A stretch of 12,159 nt of DNA, taken from Phialocephala subalpina. Taxonomy: Eukaryota > Ascomycota > Leotiomycetes > Helotiales > Mollisiaceae. The position numbers and the translations under genes are program-made. Positions within the stretch are counted from its first letter, which is position 1, and every line of letters starts with the position of its first letter. The stretch covers positions 716,487 to 728,645 of the forward strand of contig FJOG01000015.1 in the NCBI GenBank assembly GCA_900073065.1, in the 5' to 3' direction. Below are positions 7,921-12,159 of this stretch, in pieces. The notes beneath the pieces are model-generated. The model did not search any database, was not told the DNA's origin, and worked only from the letters and a program-made list of their open reading frames with translations.

Positions 7921-10900
7921 TTATTACTATCCGCTCGACTTTAAATGGATCGAAGGAATTAATAAGAAGACTTTAAATCGTCTTTTAAACGCTTCGTTCT
8001 TGTATTTTAAACGTAATTCAAATAATGCCCAAATTCTTTTGAATTAATAAAGTTAAAAACTATAAAAGTAAACTCGCTAAAATAAATAATAAATAATATA
8101 ACCGTACTTATTATCTCTTAGATTTAGTAGTTCTTATTACCGCCGATTCCCGATTGGCCGAAGTAATAAAACGCTTTTAAAATAACTTTATATTTCCCTT
8201 TAATTCGATTATCTTTTTTTCTTTTTATCTCATTTAATCTCGCCTCTCTTATTATTACCTCTTTTGATCCTATTAATTTTCTTTACGTTTTATTATTTCT
8301 TATTTTTCCTATTTTAATTCCTTTTATTCTTATAATCTTTATATAAACTTTTCTTATAATTTCCCTCGCTTTAACTTCTTTTACTCCAATTTCTCCTATT
8401 ACTCGGTAATTGGATCGTATATCGGAATCTATAAATTATAAATAGTATTTAAACTAGGGTTTACTATTACTAATTCTCGACTCGATTAATTATCTATCTA
8501 AATTCCTTGCTATTTTTGTGCTTAACCGATAGCAAACGAAACTATTTGATTTCTAGTGGCCCTAACTATAACGCTCTCCATATCAATTTAAGTATAACGC
8601 TTTTTAGTTCGCTCGGAATCTTAAAGTATCTTTCTTTGTACTTGTACCTCTTACTCCCGTTTACTTTATTCCCGAGTTTTTTACCACCGCCTTTCCTCTT
8701 CTTACTTTTCTTACTCTCGCTTCTTATCTTTCTATTAGCGTCGCTTCTCTTATTCTAAGTTTTCTTACGCTTATAAAGCTTATCCTAATCTTTTTTATAA
8801 ATCTTCTTACTCTAATCTCTTTTTTATTCTCCTTAACTCTAATCTTTTTTACTCGAGTCTCTTTTATTCCAACCTCTCCTACTCTAACCTCTCTTATTCC
8901 AACCTCTCCTACTCCAATCTCTCTTACTCTAACCTCTCCTAATTATACCTCTCTTATTGCAATTTCTCCTACTCTAATCTCTCCTAATTATACTTCTCCT
9001 ATTCGATTCTCTCTTACTCTAACCCCTCTTATTACTTGCTTATTTAATCGTTTACTAGAGTCTATAGATTGCGAGTAATATTTAAACTAAAGTTTATTAT
9101 TACCAATTCTCGACCCGATTGCAAATTTGAGCTTATAATCTTCTACCCTATATAATAATCATTTGTCTAGGCTTATTAACGTTCTTATATTTAACTCGCA
9201 ATAAAGAGACCTCTTTAATTTCCGGCGGCACTAAAAACAATACTCTTTATATTAATTTAAGTATAATGCTTTCTAATCCGCTCGGAATCTTTAATTATCT
9301 TCTCTTGTTCACATCGCCCTTGTACTCGAGTCTTTTAGCGTCGCATTTCCTCCTCTTGCCTTTCTTATTCTTACCTCTCCTATTCTCGTTAACGCTACTT
9401 CTCTTATTCCGTGTTATCTTATGCTTATAAAGCCTAAGCCAACCTCTCTTACAAATCCTCACGCTCTAAAGTCTCCTCTATTCTCCTCAGCTCCTGCCTC
9501 TCTTATTCTAGCCTCTCTTATTCTAGCCTCTCTTATTCCTGCCTCTCAAGTTCTAGCCTCTCAAGTTCTAGCCTCTCAAGCTGTTCCTGCCTCTCAAGCC
9601 GTTCCTACCTCTCAAGCTGTTCCTGCCTCTCAAGCTGTTCCTGCCTCTCAAGTTGTTCCTGTCTCTCCTCTTCCCGCCTCTCCTCTTCCCGTCTATCCTA
9701 GTCTCGCCTCTCCTCTTCCCGTTTATCCTAGTCTCGCCTCTCTTATTCCAACTTCTCTTAGTTCGATAAATGCCTATTATCCGCCTTTAAATTCTCGAAG
9801 GCTCCTCGGAGCTCGCTAGTATTTTCTCGGCGGTTATAAAAGGATATAATGTTATCGATATTATTATTCACGTATTAAAGTCTCCTTTAAAATTGACTCG
9901 TATTATACCTTAATAACCGATTAACATAAATACAAGTAAAACCAAAAGTTGAACTACTATTAAAAAAAGAGATTAATAGCAAGTGAATTATATTCGCTTT
10001 ATCCAATTTACCAAAAAATGCTAAATACACGGATTTCCAAACAAAGAAAAACGGAATTCCTTTATTTTAATATGCTTATATATTGTAAAAGTAATTAATA
10101 AATAAAGAGTATCGATTTTCTTTATAAACTTTAATACAAAAAATCCCAAATCTTTAATGTATTTTAATATTATTACCAAAAGTTATAACAAAGGCAAAAA
10201 TTGCAAGTTATTATCTCTAGTGATTTGTAAGCTTAAATACTATTATAGGATATAAATTTGGGGAGATTCGAATCCCAATTAATATATGAAATCCGCGAGT
10301 TAAGATAGAATAATTTAATTTACTTTTATCGTCATTTTCTTTATAATATTTCCCTTAATAAAATCCCGCGGTATATAAGGATAATAATATATAACGAAAA
10401 TAATAAGTTATTATTACTTAAAATCTATTCAATTTATATTAATCTTTGATTTATATATGAAAATATCCTTTGTAACTTGAATTTTAATTTGTTTTTCCCA
10501 CTAATTTACGCTAGTATATTTGCTTTAAATAATCTCGCAAATATTCCCCTATTTAAAAATAATTATTAACTTTTTTAAATAATCGATAAGAAGTTAAAAG
10601 TAATTGAAATCCTTAAAAAAAGAAAAAAGATTAATATTAGCTCGTTGATTATTAATAATCCGTCCAAAATCTAATTATATTTATAATTAGTAAAAGCGCT
10701 AAATATAATACTTTTTTAATTCCTTAAAAATTATATATTTACCGTTAATATTTTTGGTACTTTTAATTCCAAGGTTATTATTATAAATCGATCGAATCTT
10801 TTAAATACTCGCTTATTTTCCTTTACAAAAACTAATAATCCTTTTTTAATATTACCAAAATAATACAAAATCTCTTAATATGAAATTTAATGCTAATAAT

Positions 10901-11520
10901 AAAAATATAGGATTATTTACGTTTTTATAACTTATAAATATTATTTTTTGCAATATAATTATTATTATCCTATTCCAAATACTTAGAATATCTAATAAAG
11001 CGTTATAATTAGTAATTAACTTTTCGTTGGCAAGAAATTCTTTCAAGTTCTTCAATTTATAATCTCGTAAATAAACTTTCCATTATATCTCGAACTTAAT
11101 TTCGAATTTAATAAAAAGTATTAATATTTATTTGATATATAAAAATCGATCGTTTATTATTTATTATATAATAAAAAGAATTCTCGCGCAATTTATATTT
11201 TATATTATTTATAGAAATAATAAAGTTTAAAACTTATTAAGAAATTTAACTTTGGATAATTATTTAATTCGTTAATTAATAATTCGCGAGTAAAAACATT
11301 CGAACTTCATAATATAATATTAAAGTTTAATTAATCGACGATCGCCTTAATATAGTTTCTCTTTTCTAATTGATAATATTTATTGTTTCAAAAGTAACCC
11401 TTTAAATAATTAATATATTTCCTATCAAAATCTTTATATTCGTTATTTTAAAAATATAATACGTTAAAACTAATATAAACAAATCCTTTATACGTTCGCC
11501 GTGTTTTTACCTCTAATTTT
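7921..11520 (-). pseudogene. DUF3723-domain protein with long coiled coil, RIP-destroyed
   Basis: Read from right to left. The N-terminal domain is at about 11520-11080: T-R-R-T-Y-K-G, then F-D-R-K-Y-I-N-Y-L-K, a V-D-Q segment, Y-P-K-L-N-F and I-A-R-E-F, then tandem stops where the family has the W-W of D-K-W-W-T-V-D. After a frame change, about 11100-10900 gives N-L-K-E-F-L-A-N-E-K-L-I-T followed by N-A-L-L-D-I. Near 10470 is L-Q-R-I-F-S-Y-I-N-Q-R. At about 10115-9990 is S-L-F-I-N-Y, then the signature F-F-V-W-K-S-V-Y-L-A-F-F-G-K. From about 9780 to 8170 comes a long charged coiled coil. Near 8025-7930 the C-terminal domain shows A-L-F-E-L-R-L and F-L-L-I-P. Stops in the frame traced from 10250 to 8400 are TAA or TAG, none TGA. 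DUF3723 function is unknown; such genes are recurrent Starship-element cargo. At ~1,200 codons it is within family size. Confidence 0.87.
8170..9780 (-). repeat. Coiled-coil repeat tract with ~650-bp internal tandem duplication
   Basis: On the minus strand three Glu/Arg/Gln/Leu tracts (about 9780-9430, 9040-8770, 8400-8170) alternate with two homologous linkers (9430-9050 and 8770-8400). Matching linker words sit 630-670 bp apart: D-S-E-R at 9289 and 8620, A-L-(stop)-A at 9433 and 8779, S-L-N at about 9088 and 8455, and R-E-L-V-I just before the latter. At DNA level, ATTAATTTAAGTATAATGCT (9251-9270) pairs with ATCAATTTAAGTATAACGCT (8582-8601). Inside the tracts an 18-nt unit (R-Q-E-Q-L-E) and a 15-nt unit (E-R-L-E-Q) recur. 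At 8880-8960 almost every fifth codon is TAG or TAA where the register demands Gln. Confidence 0.78.
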
Positions 11521-12159
11521 AAATCTTCTAAATAAACTCGAAAGTATTATATATTAAATATTATTTATTCCGCGAAGAAAAAAAAAATTATAAGGATTTT
11601 AAAGAAGAAAATAAGAAAAGAAAATGTTTTCTAAAAACTTCGTATTTATACATTATTAAAAATACTTTAAATAATCGAATTTAATCGAGTATTATATATT
11701 TTAAAAGTATTAAAATACTAAAAAATATTTTTTAAAAAAATATTATATTTAAAAAGCTTAAAGTATTAAAAGAAAATTTCGAGGAAAAGAAAAAGCGTAA
11801 AAAAAATTCTTCGAGAAAATAAGTATATTTAAAAGTAATATTCGAAAAATATATATCGTATAAAAGAAATCTTTTAGAAAAGAACTTTCGAGAATAATTA
11901 ATTCTTAAAAAATTTCTTTTAAAAACTATAATCTCTCCGAAAATAAATTATAAGAAAACGTAATATTTCAAAGAAATTCTTTAATAATATATATTTTCCA
12001 AAAAAATATTACTTTTAAAAACTATAAGTTTATTATATACCCCTAATAAAACTTTGGCGAATCTCAAAATATTATTATCTAAAATCTATTAATTTCATAT
12101 TAAATTTAATTTCTTTTAATAATTCCTTTTTTTATATTATAATCTAATATAAGTACAAA
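11521..12159. other. A+T-rich 5' flank of the DUF3723 remnant, nothing recognisable
   Basis: Saturated with AAA, TAT and TTA words with almost no CpA or TpG. The minus-strand frame used by the DUF3723 N-terminus stays open to about 11570 and is then Phe/Ile-rich without family similarity. The true start may therefore lie near 11520-11600, or further right after an intron hidden by mutation. No second gene, terminal repeat or telomeric array was seen. Confidence 0.45.

Larger units (their letters stand above)
5200..12159. other. RIP-mutated domain
   Basis: CpA and TpG are strongly depleted while CpG remains, and TpA is abundant. A hand count over 11641-11760 gives CpA+TpG = 1 against ApC+GpT = 6, compared with 21 against 13 in the unmutated stretch 2701-2820. 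These are small samples counted by eye. Coding remnants inside the domain carry TAA/TAG at expected Gln or Trp positions. The pattern is that of the ascomycete RIP process, which deaminates CpA in duplicated DNA during the sexual cycle. The domain is interrupted by the milder island at 6841-7380. Confidence 0.82.

Noticed and set aside
8507..8758. Open + strand frame with a Leu/Phe-rich, membrane-like tail
   Set aside because: Antisense of an Arg/Glu/Lys-rich part of the DUF3723 remnant. The apparent hydrophobicity comes from pyrimidine-rich strand bias.
9421..9819. Open + strand frame of 132 codons encoding a repetitive Ala/Ser/Pro/Leu protein
   Set aside because: It is the antisense shadow of the minus-strand coiled-coil tract. 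The minus frame carries the Gln-position stops and joins DUF3723 domains on both sides.
11281..11460. An alternative minus frame with partial resemblance to the DUF3723 N-terminal domain
   Set aside because: The neighbouring frame gives a longer and more faithful order of family motifs (F-D-R-K, V-D-Q, Y-P-K-L-N-F, I-A-R-E-F), so the first reading was dropped.
1..12159. Starship captain (DUF3435), reverse transcriptase, LTRs, telomere repeats, tRNA and rRNA
   Set aside because: Looked for by eye on both strands; no convincing motif, terminal repeat or cloverleaf was found.

Overview
The window looks like DNA from a filamentous ascomycete (Pezizomycotina). The reasons are a fungal-style ankyrin array, recognisable ascomycete gene families (a DnaQ-like 3'-5' exonuclease and a DUF3723 protein), and the clear footprint of repeat-induced point mutation (RIP). 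In the right half CpA and TpG are nearly absent while CpG survives. Reading frames there are broken by TAA and TAG where Gln (CAA/CAG) or Trp (TGG) codons would be expected. No virus, plasmid, rRNA, tRNA or CRISPR structure was seen. All family names come from hand translation and remembered family motifs; no database search was run.

Layout. (1) 1-408, + strand: the intact C-terminal end of an ankyrin-repeat protein, open at the left edge, with four nearly identical 99-bp repeats. (2) 409-1919: degenerate sequence with stop-poor frames and no confident gene. (3) 1920-2379, - strand: a possible hypothetical gene end with a 40-nt intron. (4) 2700-2882, + strand: a small unidentified ORF. (5) 2931-3668, - strand: a nearly full-length 3'-5' exonuclease pseudogene that keeps its start codon, has four internal stops, and has an exonuclease motif I reading D-x-K instead of D-x-E. 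(6) 3781-5137: no supported gene. (7) 5138-6320, - strand: a RIP-damaged gene with a restriction-endonuclease-like (PD-(D/E)XK/Uma2-type) core and a clear C-terminus. A possibly related fragment lies at 6567-6830. (8) 6841-7380: a less mutated island. (9) 7381-7920: extreme A+T DNA. (10) 7921-11520, - strand: the main find, a RIP-wrecked DUF3723 gene of about 3.6 kb that can be followed from its N-terminal domain, through a long Glu/Arg/Gln/Leu coiled coil with a ~650-bp internal tandem duplication, to its C-terminal domain. (11) 11521-12159: A+T-rich DNA with nothing recognisable.

Interpretation. Ankyrin proteins of this kind are often the sensor ends of fungal NLR-like proteins. NLR and DUF3723 genes are both recurrent cargo of Starship giant transposons. 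A decayed Starship or similar accessory region is therefore a reasonable hypothesis, but no captain (DUF3435 tyrosine recombinase) or element edge is visible here. RIP damage rises from left to right: none in the ankyrin exon, light in the exonuclease, heavy from about 5.2 kb onward.
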